Origin: Anaerolineae bacterium
GTDB taxonomy: Bacteria > Chloroflexota > Anaerolineae > Aggregatilineales > JAFGMM01
DNA length: 64,000 nt
Assembly (NCBI GenBank): GCA_027494055.1
Contig: JAOSJO010000024.1
Coordinates: 422,073 to 486,072, forward strand
Reading direction: 5' to 3'
Part shown: positions 34,289 to 44,688 of the stretch, piece by piece
Position numbering within the stretch: position 1 is the first letter of the stretch
Layout: each line of letters begins with the position of its first letter
The notes under the pieces: generated by a model
What the model was told of the DNA's origin: nothing
The model's input: only the letters and a program-made list of their open reading frames with translations
The model's database searches: none
Made by a program: the position numbers and the translations under genes

Positions 34289-37200
34289 CTATTCCGGCGA
34301 CACCGTGAACAAGCTACCCGCGCCGCGCCCGTACACCTCCGGGAAGTAGAACTCGTACCCGGTCGGCGGCATGACGCGGTACGTGCCCGGCAGCCCGGCG
34401 CGCACCTGGTAGTGGTACTCATACGTGCCGGCAGGCAGCCAGCTTGCGCTGAGCACCACCTTCTCGTCGCGCAGTTCGGTGTGGCTGAACCACCACCAGC
34501 CCCACCCCTCGCGGAGCGGGTCCGTGCGGCTGAGCGTGGGCCGCTCGCCGACCTGCGTCGTCGTCAGCAGCGAGGTATCGACCGCCTCTACGCCGGCGGG
34601 GATCGGGTCCTCGACCACGACGTAGTACAGGTCGTTGGGCGCGATGATGGTCAGCGTCACGTCGATCAGGTCCCTGACGCGCGCCCGTCACCGGCGTCTC
34701 CGGGTCGTCGGCGAGCGTGGTAGCGCCGGTCGAGGATGACGCCCCGGTTCAGCGACGCGATGTCCTCAACGGGCAGGAAGACGCGCAGGTGCGACGTGTA
34801 GTAGAGCACGCCGGGGCCGCTGTCGCGCGCGATGGTGAGCCGGTTGATCTCCTGCGCCAGCAGGTCGGCCACCTCGACGCGCAGCGTGGTCGTCTCGCGG
34901 ACCGTCTCCGGGCTGGCGACGCCCGCGCCAAGCTCCACGCCGTTGAGCGTCGCGTTGAAGGTGTAGTCGGCCTCAAGCTCGCCCGTGACCAGCATCCAGT
35001 CGGTGAGCGCCATCACCGCCCACGCGGTCTCCTGCGTGGTCTCCCAGCGGTCGCCCTCGCGCGCCACCATCAGCCAGCGCACCGCGTTCGGCGCGAGCGG
35101 GTTCTGCGGGTCCAGGCGGGCGAGGGTGCTGAGGACGATGGCGGTCGTGCGCGTGTTGGTGCTCCAGTTCCACCAGTCGTTGTACCCTTCTTCCCAGTGC
35201 GCGCCCGTCGCGGAGAGGATCGCGGCGTTGCTCAGGTCAGACAGCAGCACGTCCACGCGGCTGCGGTCGGTGCCGTCGATCATGCTGAACGTCATCGCCA
35301 GATACGCACGGGCGTACAGGCTCAGCCGCTCGCGCAGGTCGTAGAGCACCACCGTGCGCGCGATGTCGCCCGCCCCGGCGCGCGCCAGCACGTACAGCGA
35401 GAACGCCTGCCGGTTCATCACGTAAGTCCGCGAGTTGATGGAGATCGCCATCAGGTTCTCGCGCAGGTAGGCAATCGCGTCGTTCACCGTCTGCCCGCTC
35501 ACCGCAAAGCCCGCGTCGCGCGCCTCGATGAGGCCCCAAAGCGCGTAGGCGGTCACGGTCGGGTTGCTGGGGTCGTTGACCCACCAGCCCCAGCCGCCAT
35601 CGACGTGCTGCTGCGCGTAGAGGCGCTGGAGCGCCCAGTTCACCTGCGTGCGGAGTTCCGCTTCCAGGCGCGCGTTCGCCAGACCCAGCGTCTCCAGCGC
35701 GCGGTAGGTCATGAGGTTGGGGAGGAAGCGGCTCACGGTCTGTTCGGTGCACTGGTAGGTGAAGTTCGTCAGGTAGTCCAGCCCATCGACGGTGGCCGCC
35801 GCCAGCGACGGGTCAAGCCGGACGGTCAGCTCGCCCCGCGTCACGTCCATCGTGCGCGGCAGCGCCACCGCCTCGGTGGTCGCGCCGCCTTCGCGCAGCG
35901 TGCCGCCCGTCCCGACCGTCTCCGGCGCTTCGTAGCGGTAGACGGGGATCGCCTGATCCTCGCCCTGGCCGAGCGTGGGCCGGCTGGCGTCGCGATAGTC
36001 GCCGCCCTGCGCGGTGAAGATCAGCGTCACCGCGCTCACGTCCTGCACGGTCGCGGCCCAGTTCACGCGCCCGCGCGCGCCGGCTTCGAGCGTGATCGTC
36101 TGCGTCAGGTCGTCCGTCACGTCGAGGCCTTCCACCTCGGCAAGGCCGACCTCAACTTCAAGGTCTTCGCCGGTGTTGTTGTTGACCACCGCGCCGAGGA
36201 TGACCTCATCCCCGACGACGAGGAAGCGCGGCGTCACCGGGCGGACGAGCAGCGGCTTGGTCGCGACGATGTCCACCGTGTTCTGCCCGACCAGCGTATC
36301 CGCAGTGACCGCGCGGGCGTCCATGTTCCACGTGGTGAGGTTGTCCGGCAGCGTCACGTCCACGGCGGCGCGCCCGTCCTCGTCGGTGACCACGTGCGCG
36401 TTCCAGTATGGCGTATCGACGAACTCCTGCCGCACGTCAAAGAACGCGCCCTCACCGCCGCCGCCACCGCCGCCCTTGACCGTCTCAAGCGTCTCCTGCG
36501 TCAGCCGGTCAACCGACATGGTGAGCAGCACCGACGTGCGCACGCTCAGTCCCTGCTGGCCGTAGAAGTGGGCGAGGATCGGGCCGCTGTTGGGCGGGGC
36601 GATGTCGAGCGCGGCCTGGTCGGTGAGCGCCAGGCCCACCTCGGCCTGAACCGGGCGGCCCTCGAAGTCGGTGGTCACGACTTCGTAAGTCACGGTGTCG
36701 CCAGGGCCGGCGACGTCGGTCGAGGGCGTCAGCTCGACGTTGACCTGCTTCTGCGCCGTCGATACGGTCAGCAACACCTCGCCCATGCGGAAGGCGGCGA
36801 CCGGGTTGTCTTCGTCCACGCCCTTCACGAGCAGCACGCTCACGTAGATGTTGGGCGCGTGGGCCGGCGTGATGGGCAGCCGGTAGATGTGGCTGTTCGT
36901 TTCGAGCGCGACAACGTCGTATTGCAGCACGCCGGCGCGCTCCACCGTGATGAGCGCGGTCACCGCGCCCTGGAACGGCGAGGTGATGAGGATTTCGGCC
37001 TCGTCGCCAACGTCGTAGGTGTCCGCGTCGGGGATCAGGTCGATGCGGTAGTTGTTCTCCTGCCGCCACGGCACATAGCCGGGGCCGGCCACCCACATGA
37101 AGGTGCTCGACCGGACCGCGTTGCCGAGCGCGTCGCGCGTCACCGCGACGACCTTGTAGACGCCGCCGCGCGGCGGCGTGAACGTGAACACGCCCGCGCC

Positions 37201-40158
37201 CTCGTCATCGGTCGTGACTTCGCCGCTGGCGACCTCGATTTCCTCCACCTGCCACGTCCACGCGGTGTTGCCGTTCTCGTCCTCTTCGAGCACGCTGGAC
37301 CAGCGCCGCTCGAACGCCGTCAGCGTCACTGTCTGGTCGGGCGCGGGCTCGCTGGCCCAATCGACGGTGATGAGGTTAACCGCCATCTCCTCCTCAGCCG
37401 TACCGACGTACTGCGCCGGGCGCAGGCCGACGTAGACCTCGCCCTGGTGCACGATGACGGTATCGCGGTTGCTCACCGCCTGCCCGCTGATGTCGGTGAC
37501 GGTGAACTCAATCGTGTAGCGCTGGCTCTGGGTCTTGTCGCCCAGGTCGGCGGGGACCTCCACCGTGAAGTGGCCGCGCGCGTCGGTCATGCCTTCGCCG
37601 CTGGCGATTTCCTCGCTGTAGCCGTAGCCGAGGCGGTAGCGGCCCTCGTCCTCGTTGAAGTCAACGAAGTCCCAGCGCCCGCGCCCGGTGTAGTAGAAGC
37701 TGTAGTCTTCGCCCAGCACCACCCACGAGACCTGGGCGTCCGAGACCGGCCCGCCGAAGTAGAAGGCGCTGTCCATCTCGACGGTGATCGTGTCGCCCTG
37801 GACGACCTCCTTCCGGTCGGGCAGCACGGAGACGGTGAACTCCGGCAGGCGGTACTCGGCCACGCCGAAGCCGAGGGTGCGCGTGCGCCCGCCGTACTCG
37901 GAGACGAGGTTGTAGTAACCAAGCTCGGCCTCGTCAGCGAGCGTGAACGCGCCGGAGAACGTGCCGAACTCAGAGAGTTCCAGCTCCTCGCGGTAGATGG
38001 TCTCGCCGCGCGTGTCCTCGATGTGGACCGGGATGCGCCGGGCGGTTGTCGGCATGGTGTAGGTCACGTCGTCGCGGTCGCGCACGACGCCCCTGAAGTA
38101 CACCGGCTGCCCCGGTCGGTAGACGGCGCGGTCGGTATAGAGGTAGACCGTCTCGTTGACCGGGTAGTAGTCGCCGTTGAGGTCGAACGACCAGGGGTCG
38201 ATGCCGTTGGTCCAGTAGTTGGTGGAGAGGCCGAACTCACTGCCCGTGTCCACCACCGCGTACACCGGCTCGTACAGGTCGGGCAGCGACGGGATCGCGC
38301 CTTCGAGCACGCCGTCGGCGTTGGTGTTGCCGCTCAGCAGCTCGCGCCCGTTCTCGTCGTAGAGCGTCACCGGCACGTTCGCCACCGGCGCGCCGCGCTC
38401 AAGGTCCGTGACCCACACGAACGCCCGGTCGGTGGACACTTTGAGCGTGAGGTTGACGGTCGCCAGGATCAGCAGTTGGCGGCTGGGGATGTAGTCGCGG
38501 GCCACAGTCTCCGGCGCGCTCAGTTGCAGGTAGTACAGCCCTGGCTCCAGCGCGCCGCCTTCCTCAGACGCCAGCTTGGCGAGGTAGAAATGGCGCGTGT
38601 TCCGCTCCGGTTCCACCGGCACGCTCCACGCGCGCACAAGCTGTTCAGCGGTTGGGGCGTAGGTGTCCCACAGTTCCCAACTGTCGCGCCCGATCAGGCT
38701 GATGAACTCGGCCTGCCGCACGGTAGAGAGGGAGAGATCCAGGCTGCTCACGTTCCGGTAAGTGGTGAAGAGCTGCGTGTCCGCCGCCGCCGCGCTGAGC
38801 ATCCCCACGCGGTCCGGCATCTGGACGTAGGCGTAAGGGTCGTAGTCGCCGGTCGAAAAGCGCACCTGCATGCCCTGCTCGATAACGTTGCCGTACACGT
38901 CCGCCATGCCGGCCTCGATGGTGACCGTGTACGCCGTCGCCGGCGCGTGGCTGAAGGAAACCATCAGGCGGTTGTCGTAGGTATTGTAGTAGTAGTTCAC
39001 CTGGTCCGGCTCAGGATCGATCTGTACCCTGTCTTCCAGTGTGGCCTCGTCCATCGGGGAGGCGAAGTAGATGCTGATCCCGCTGCCGGGGCGGATGCCT
39101 TGCGCGCCGTCGCGGGGGTCGGTGTCGATGATGGACGGCGGCGGCGCGGTGATGAACGACCACTGCAGGCCGGCCGCGAGGGGCGCTTCACCGCTGGCGG
39201 CAAGCGCGCTGCCCTCCACGCGGACGGTGTAGGTGGTTGACAGGTCGAGACGACCTTCGGGCGTGAACGTGAGCTGCGTGTCGTTGGCTTCCCACGCAAA
39301 AGCGCCGGGGACGCGCTGCACGCGCTCTGCGTTCACCAGCGAGAACGCGGCCTCAGTGCTGGGCCGGTCCATCGGCTGGTTGAACGTCACCGAGATCGAC
39401 GGTTCCAGCGCCACATTCGACGCGCCGTCGCGGGGGCTGGTTTCCAGGATCATCGGGGGTAGCGTGGTGAAGGTCCATGTGTAGGGCGCTTCGAGCACGC
39501 CGCCGATGGTGTCCTCAAGGCCGGCCGCGACGGTGACGGTGTAGGTCATGCCGCCGATGAGCGGTTCCGCCGGGCGGAACTGGTAGATCGAGGTGTTCAG
39601 CCACGCGCCGGCCCCGTCCGTCGGCGGGTCGATAGCGAGCGGGTCGGGCAGGTCGTCCATCTCCTCGGCGATGACCAGCGGCACCACCGGGCGGTTGAAC
39701 ACGACCGTGATGACCGAGTCCGCCTCGACGCCTTCCGCGCCGTCCGCCGGCAGGACCTGACTCACCGCCAGGAAGCCGACGGTCTGTAGGGTGAAGGCAT
39801 ACGGCTCGATGAGCGTCAGCCCGTTCTCGGCTGCCGCCGTGTCAGCGATCACGACGTGATATTGCCGCCCGCGCTCCAGGGCGGCGGTTGGCGCAAAGCG
39901 GACCGCTGTATCGTCGAGCCAAGTGAAATCCCCCTCGACCTGGGGTGTCACCATGAACGCGCCCTCGACGCTGCGCTTGTCCATGGGCTGGTCGAAGAAG
40001 ATGTCGACGGCGCCGTCCAGCGGCAGCTCTTCCCCGCCGAGCGGCAGATGCGTCACGACACGCGGCGGAAACGCCGCCTCCTGCGCCGACACTGCCGCCT
40101 GCAGCGGCATCGCCAACGCGACCACCAGACAGACGACCAGGCCGAGTTTGCGGTTCAT
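34289..40158 (-). CDS. Giant alpha-2-macroglobulin-like protein with four Big_5 domains (one frameshift)
   Basis: About 1,955 residues, exported (signal MNRKLGLVVCLVVALAMPLQ). Four N-terminal Big_5 modules (each with a DGA...TFNQPMD-like strand) precede the macroglobulin domains (TDRAVYRPGQPVYF, GYYNLVSEYGG, YTGRGRWDFVDF). A Gly-rich segment (KGGGGGGGEGAFFDV) may mark the bait region. The reactive thioester motif CTEQ is present near residue 1470 (in NFTYQCTEQTVSRF), inside the alpha-barrel (YAQQHVDGGWGWW). The protein is predicted to trap proteases outside the cell. A break near 34690 separates the receptor-binding-like end (GAGSLFTVSPE). No penicillin-binding protein partner lies beside it. 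GGAG seven bases upstream sets the start. Confidence 0.9.
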
Positions 40159-40461
40159 CCCTTTACTCCGATCTGTGAGCACGCGCAATCCTGCAACCGA
40201 TCCGATTATACCGCGCCTGGTTCGGCAGGCATTGAGACATATGCCCCACATGGCGCAGGCGTAGGGCAATCGCCTGCGCGGAGGAGAATTGAACCGCAGT
40301 GAACGCTGATCCAGGAGCAACCAAAGATCCTTCCATCCAGGGAAGCGTGCGGCGGCGCTGCACGCCTGGTTACAGCGAATGCTTCGGCGCTGAGGGACGT
40401 GTGTTATAATCTTACCAACGCAACGTTTTTGCGTGCGACTAACACGACAGGGATGTGCTCG
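40159..40461. other. Gap between the divergent A2M and ppk genes
   Basis: No gene seen. A perfect TATAAT at 40405-40410 with a following GGTAAGAT-type segment (ATCTTACC, 40409-40416) is the likely ppk promoter; no good -35 box is visible. Confidence 0.45.
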
Positions 40462-42603
40462 ATGCCCAAGAGCGCGGCAAAAGAGAAACAGGCCGAGGCC
40501 AAAGCGCCGACCCGGAAACCCAAGCCAACCTTTAACCTGAACGACCCGTCGCTGTATTTCAACCGGGAATTGAGCTGGCTGGAGTTCAACCGGCGCGTAC
40601 TCGAAGAAGCCCAGGACCCCTCGCACCCGCTCCTGGAGCGGGTGAAGTTCCTGGCGATTTTCAGCAACAACCTCGACGAGCACTACATGATCCGTATCTC
40701 CGGCCTCAAGCGCCAGGTCGCGGCCGGCGTGCTCGATACGCCGCCTGACGGCATGACGGCCTCCGAGCAGATCGCCGCTTTCCGCGAGCGGGTCATCCCG
40801 ATGATGCACGAACAGCGGCGGGTTCTGCATGAGGAGCTTCTGCCGCAACTGGCGAAGCACGGCATCCACGTGAATCGCTACGCCGACCTCACCGACGCGC
40901 AACAGGAGGCGCTGCAGCGGTACTTCGAGAACGAGGTGTTCCCGGTGCTGACCCCGCTCGCCGTCGATCCGGGCCGGCCCTTCCCGCACATCTCAAACCT
41001 GAGCCTCAACCTCGCGGTGGTCGTCCGTGACAGCCGGGGAACCCGGTACTTCGCCCGCGTGAAGGTGCCGAAGGTGTTCCCGCGCGTGCTGCCCATCAAC
41101 GAGGTGCTGGCGAGCTACGGCGGCGAGGCGATTGTGCCGCCTGGGGACCATTTCGTGTGGTTGGAGGAGGTCATCGCGGCGAACCTGGATGTGCTCTTCC
41201 CTAACCTGGAGGTGGTCGAGTACTCGTCGTTCCGGGTGACGCGCAACACCGACGTTGAGATCGAAGAGGACGAGGCGTCGGACCTGCTGGAGACGATTGA
41301 GGAAGGGGTCAGGCAGCGCCGGTTCGGCGACGCCGTGCGCCTGAGCGTTGACCAGTCCACGTCGGACCGGGTGCGGCGTCTGCTCACGGAGCACCTGCAA
41401 CTTGACGAGAATGACGTGTATACGGTGCCGTTCCCCCTGGGGTTGAGCGACCTCTTTGGGCTGGCGGCGCTTGAGCGCCCGGAGCTGCGCGATCCTCCCT
41501 TCATGCCGAAGCGGCCGGCGGTGCTCTCGACGCCGGGAAGCGACATCTTCCGCACCATCCGCCAGCAGGACATCCTGCTGCACCACCCCTACGATTCGTT
41601 TCTGCCCGTCGTGGAGTTCTTCGAGGCGGCGGCGACCGACCCCAATGTGCTGGCGATCAAGACCACGCTGTACCGCGTCGGGGCGAATTCGCCGGTGGTC
41701 GTGGCGCTGATGAAGGCGCGTGAGAACGACAAACAGGTGGCGGCGCTGGTCGAGCTAAAGGCCCGGTTCGACGAAGAGAACAACATCGGTTGGGCGCGCG
41801 CGCTTGAAAAGGCGGGGGTGCACGTTGTCTACGGGCTTGTGGGGCTGAAGACCCACTGCAAGGTGACGCTGGTGGTGCGGCGCGAGCCAGGGGGCATCAT
41901 GCGCTATGTGCACCTGGGCACGGGCAACTACAACGCGACCACAGCCCGCATCTACACGGACATGGGGATGTTCACCTGCCGCAAGAAGCTCGGCTCGGAC
42001 GCTTCGGAGCTTTTCAACCGGCTGACCGGTTACGGCCAGCAGATGACATACCGGCGGCTGTTGGTCGCCCCGGAACACATGCGCGAGCAGCTTACGTCGA
42101 TGATCCGGCGCGAGACGCAGCACGCCCGCAATGGCGCGGAGGCGCGCCTGATCTTCAAGATGAACGCCCTGGTCGATGCGCCGATGATCCGCCTGTTGTA
42201 CGAAGCGTCGATGGCCGGCGTGCAGATCGACCTGCTGGTGCGCGGCATCTGCTGCCTCCGGCCAGGGATGCCGGGCCTCAGCGAGAATATCCGCGTCACG
42301 AGCGTGGTGGGGCGCTTCCTGGAGCATAGCCGCATCTACTACTTCCTGAACAACGGGGAGCCGGAAATCTACCTGGGCAGCGCCGACCTCATGCCGCGCA
42401 ACCTCAACCGGCGCGTCGAGACGCTTTTCCCGGTCGCCGACCTGGACATTCAGCGCCGGCTACTCGATGAGATCATCGCCATCTCGATGGGCGACAACGT
42501 CAAAGCGCGCCAGCTTCTGCCCGACGGGACCTATGAGCGGGTGCGGCCCCGTGACGGTCGGGAGCCGCTCAACAGCCAGGACTGGTTCCTGACACACAAT
42601 TGA
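40462..42603 (+). CDS. ppk1: Polyphosphate kinase 1
   Basis: 713 residues from the ATG that lies nine bases after GACAGGG; an ATG three codons upstream would sit right on that site. N-domain YFNRELSWLEFNRRVLEEA and NLDEHYMIR; catalytic core HHPYDSF, LAIKTTLYRVG, the phospho-His in GLKTHCKV, and HLGTGNYNATT; and the C-terminal EIYLGSADLMPRNLNRRVE. It makes long-chain polyphosphate from ATP, reversibly, at the membrane. It is monocistronic; no exopolyphosphatase is adjacent. Confidence 0.96.
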   Translation: MPKSAAKEKQAEAKAPTRKPKPTFNLNDPSLYFNRELSWLEFNRRVLEEAQDPSHPLLERVKFLAIFSNNLDEHYMIRISGLKRQVAAGVLDTPPDGMTASEQIAAFRERVIPMMHEQRRVLHEELLPQLAKHGIHVNRYADLTDAQQEALQRYFENEVFPVLTPLAVDPGRPFPHISNLSLNLAVVVRDSRGTRYFARVKVPKVFPRVLPINEVLASYGGEAIVPPGDHFVWLEEVIAANLDVLFPNLEVVEYSSFRVTRNTDVEIEEDEASDLLETIEEGVRQRRFGDAVRLSVDQSTSDRVRRLLTEHLQLDENDVYTVPFPLGLSDLFGLAALERPELRDPPFMPKRPAVLSTPGSDIFRTIRQQDILLHHPYDSFLPVVEFFEAAATDPNVLAIKTTLYRVGANSPVVVALMKARENDKQVAALVELKARFDEENNIGWARALEKAGVHVVYGLVGLKTHCKVTLVVRREPGGIMRYVHLGTGNYNATTARIYTDMGMFTCRKKLGSDASELFNRLTGYGQQMTYRRLLVAPEHMREQLTSMIRRETQHARNGAEARLIFKMNALVDAPMIRLLYEASMAGVQIDLLVRGICCLRPGMPGLSENIRVTSVVGRFLEHSRIYYFLNNGEPEIYLGSADLMPRNLNRRVETLFPVADLDIQRRLLDEIIAISMGDNVKARQLLPDGTYERVRPRDGREPLNSQDWFLTHN

Positions 42604-42624
42604 GCCGGGCGCATGCGGGTTGTC

Positions 42625-43641
42625 TCAGCCGTGGGCGGTCCTGGGGGGAGCGGCGGTGCCGCGTTGGACCACTTCGACCGGGAGGAGGATGTGCGTCTCC
42701 TCTGGCGGATTCCCGGAGAGTAGCTCAAACAACAGCGTGGCGGCCTGCTGGCCCGATGAATACATCGGCTGGTGGATAGTCGTCAGGTCGAGATACTCGG
42801 CGATCTCGATGTCGTCGTAGCCGATGACCGAGAGGTCTTCGGGGACGCGCAGCCGGCGCGCGTGCGCGGCTTCGAGGACGCCAAGCGCCTGCGTGTCGCT
42901 GGCGGCGAAGATCGCCGTCGGGGGGTCGTGCAGTTCGAGCAGTTCGAGCGCGAGCTGGTGCGCCACGTAGCGCCCGTGATCCCCCAGCCGCTGGTAGGCC
43001 GGCCGGTAACGGAACCCGGCGGTCTCAAGCGCCTGGCGATAGCCCAGGTAGCGGCGCTGGCTGCTGATGAAACCGAAGGGGCTGTCGAAAGTGTCGCCAA
43101 TGAAGGCGATCTTCCGGTGCCCCAGCGCGATCAGGTGCTCGGTCGCGAGACGCCCACCGCCGGTGTCGTCAATCGCGATGCTGGGCAGGTCGGGGTGGTG
43201 GCTGTCCAGCAGCACCGTGGGGACGTTCCAGTGCTTGATCACGGTCGCGTCCGCGTCCTGCACGCCGAGCGCGATGATGATCATGCCGTCCACGCTCTTG
43301 AACTTCGAAACGTTCTGGAAGCACGCATCGCGCTGCTCCGGCGTGTTGATGCTGAAGAGGACCAGGTCGTAGTTGGTGGCGGTCAGCTCGGCGAGGATGC
43401 CGTTGAGGCGGCCCACGAACGCCGGGCGGGTGAAGAACGGCGTGATGACGCCGATGGTGTGCGTGCGCCCCAGCGCCAGACGCCGCGCGGTGGGGCTGGG
43501 CTGGTAGTCCAGCGCGGCCATCGCGGCAAGCACGCGCTCGCGCGTCGGCTGGCTGACGAAGGGGCTGTTATTGAGCACGCGGGAGACCGTTCCGACGCCC
43601 ACGCCCGCTGCTTTGGCGACGTCCCGGATGGTCGCAGCCAA
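42625..43641 (-). CDS. LacI-family transcriptional regulator
   Basis: 338 residues. The N-terminal helix-turn-helix (IRDVAKAAGVGVGTVSRVLNN) and hinge helix (PSPTARRLALG) are followed by a periplasmic-binding-like core (TIGVITPFF, MIIIALGVQDADATV, IAFIGDTFDSP, DLSVIGYDDIEIAEYL) that binds a small ligand, normally a sugar. It starts with TTG after GAGGAGG. A perfect palindromic operator and consensus promoter lie just upstream, so it probably represses itself. No sugar-use operon is adjacent, so its other targets are elsewhere. Confidence 0.93.
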   Translation of the reverse strand: MAATIRDVAKAAGVGVGTVSRVLNNSPFVSQPTRERVLAAMAALDYQPSPTARRLALGRTHTIGVITPFFTRPAFVGRLNGILAELTATNYDLVLFSINTPEQRDACFQNVSKFKSVDGMIIIALGVQDADATVIKHWNVPTVLLDSHHPDLPSIAIDDTGGGRLATEHLIALGHRKIAFIGDTFDSPFGFISSQRRYLGYRQALETAGFRYRPAYQRLGDHGRYVAHQLALELLELHDPPTAIFAASDTQALGVLEAAHARRLRVPEDLSVIGYDDIEIAEYLDLTTIHQPMYSSGQQAATLLFELLSGNPPEETHILLPVEVVQRGTAAPPRTAHG

Positions 43642-43673
43642 CGTTCCTCCTCAGAACCAGAAAGAAACAGAAC

Positions 43674-43687
43674 TGGAACCGGTTCCA
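43674..43687. promoter_or_regulatory. LacI-type operator, perfect palindrome
   Basis: TGGAACCGGTTCCA, 14 bases, with the central CG of LacI/GalR operators. It lies just downstream of the regulator's own -10 box, so the bound repressor would block initiation or early elongation. Confidence 0.85.
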
Positions 43688-43698
43688 TCCACGTTTCC

Positions 43699-43728
43699 AT
43701 TATAGGATAGAGCGGGAGTCCCTGTCAA
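43699..43728 (-). promoter_or_regulatory. Promoter of the lacI-type gene
   Basis: Minus strand: consensus TTGACA, 18-base spacer, consensus TATAAT. Both boxes are perfect. Confidence 0.85.
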
Positions 43729-44296
43729 GGACAGACCGAAGATGGGGTGCATCCCTCTTGGGGCGCGTTTGTGGTCCGCTGTGCAGCTTCCCGAAAGCTC
43801 GGAGCTTTCGGAAAGCTATTGATGTCGTCTCTTTCTTGGCTGGAGCCGGCCGGACAGGGGGCTTAAGCCCCCTGTCCCTGGCTCCTTGTCTGTTCACCTT
43901 GTCCATTCGGTGCTGTGTGTTTTTCGTGGCCCGCCGACTGAAGTCGGCGGCTAATCGCAGAAAATGGTGGGCAAGAGCACGAATTAGCCCGCGACTTCAG
44001 TCGCGGGATCAGAAGAAACGGCCCACCGCCCGCCTCCTGGAAGAGGGTCGGGGGCGGGTAGGGGCAAGGCATGCCTTGCCCCTACCTCTCACCCCCGCCG
44101 ACGACATGTGGCGCGCTCTGGTTCCCGTTGCGCCGCATCTGGCGGTACGGGCGACCCGCCGGGTCGCCCCTACGTCTCCTTACCGCTCGCCGCCCACAAG
44201 GGGAGCCGCCGGCTCCGGCCGGCGGGACAGGGGGCTTAAGCCCCCTGTCCATGGCCCCCTGTCCATGGCCTCCTGTCTGACCCATCCCCTGTCCCA
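43729..44296. repeat. Palindrome-rich intergenic region
   Basis: About 570 bases without a convincing gene. It contains at least six palindromes: a 33-base AGCT-ended one (43785-43817, one mismatch), a 26-base one (43852-43877, GGACAGGGGGCTT and its complement) with an identical copy at 44225-44250, CCGCCGACT/AGTCGGCGG (43931-43950) with a related one at 43988-44007, a 28-base perfect one (44059-44086) and GGGCGACCC/GGGTCGCCC (about 44149-44167). Flanking GGCTAAT and ATTAGCC link two of them into a larger hairpin. Confidence 0.8.
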
Positions 44297-44686
44297 TCAC
44301 GGCGCGCCGCCGGCCTCCTGGAACACCTGCTCGACGCGGCGGCGCAGGCGGTTCGCGCTGTGCATACAGATGGCCCACACGACGATGAGGGCGACCGGCG
44401 TCACCAGCAGCAGCGCCGGCTCCACAAACGGCAGCACGAGGAGCGGCACCCCGATCAGGTAGAACACCTGCCCGATCCCGACATATGCCTGAATGTGCGC
44501 GCCCTGCGCGCCGGGGCGGATCTCGCCGGTGATGACGGTCCCCAACTGCACGCCGAGCCGGCCGTAAAGCCTGAAGGTGTTGTCGGGGCGCACCTCGCCG
44601 CGCAACCCGTGCCCTGCGCGCACGGCCTGGCGCAGCGCCTCAGCGCAGGCGTCGGCGAGGCATTCGGTGAACACATCCATGCGCAT
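44297..44686 (-). CDS. Membrane protein, unknown
   Basis: About 129 residues from the ATG preceded by GGGGAGCGATAGCC. The N-terminal half (MDVFTECLADACAEALRQ..., LYGRLGVQLGTVI) is soluble; the second half holds two helices (GQVFYLIGVPLLVLPFV and LLLVTPVALIVVWAICM) and a basic tail. It begins 3 bases after the stop of the secreted-protein gene. No family recognised. Confidence 0.6.
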   Translation of the reverse strand: MRMDVFTECLADACAEALRQAVRAGHGLRGEVRPDNTFRLYGRLGVQLGTVITGEIRPGAQGAHIQAYVGIGQVFYLIGVPLLVLPFVEPALLLVTPVALIVVWAICMHSANRLRRRVEQVFQEAGGAP

Positions 44687-44688
44687 GG

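Noticed and set aside
34717..39240. 1,507-codon open frame on the plus strand opposite the macroglobulin gene
   Set aside because: Shadow of a conserved gene; rich in Arg, His, Val and Asp without domains.
40159..40989. N-terminal extension of the macroglobulin frame into ppk1
   Set aside because: It is antisense to ppk1, and a proper ribosome site and signal peptide mark the start at 40158.
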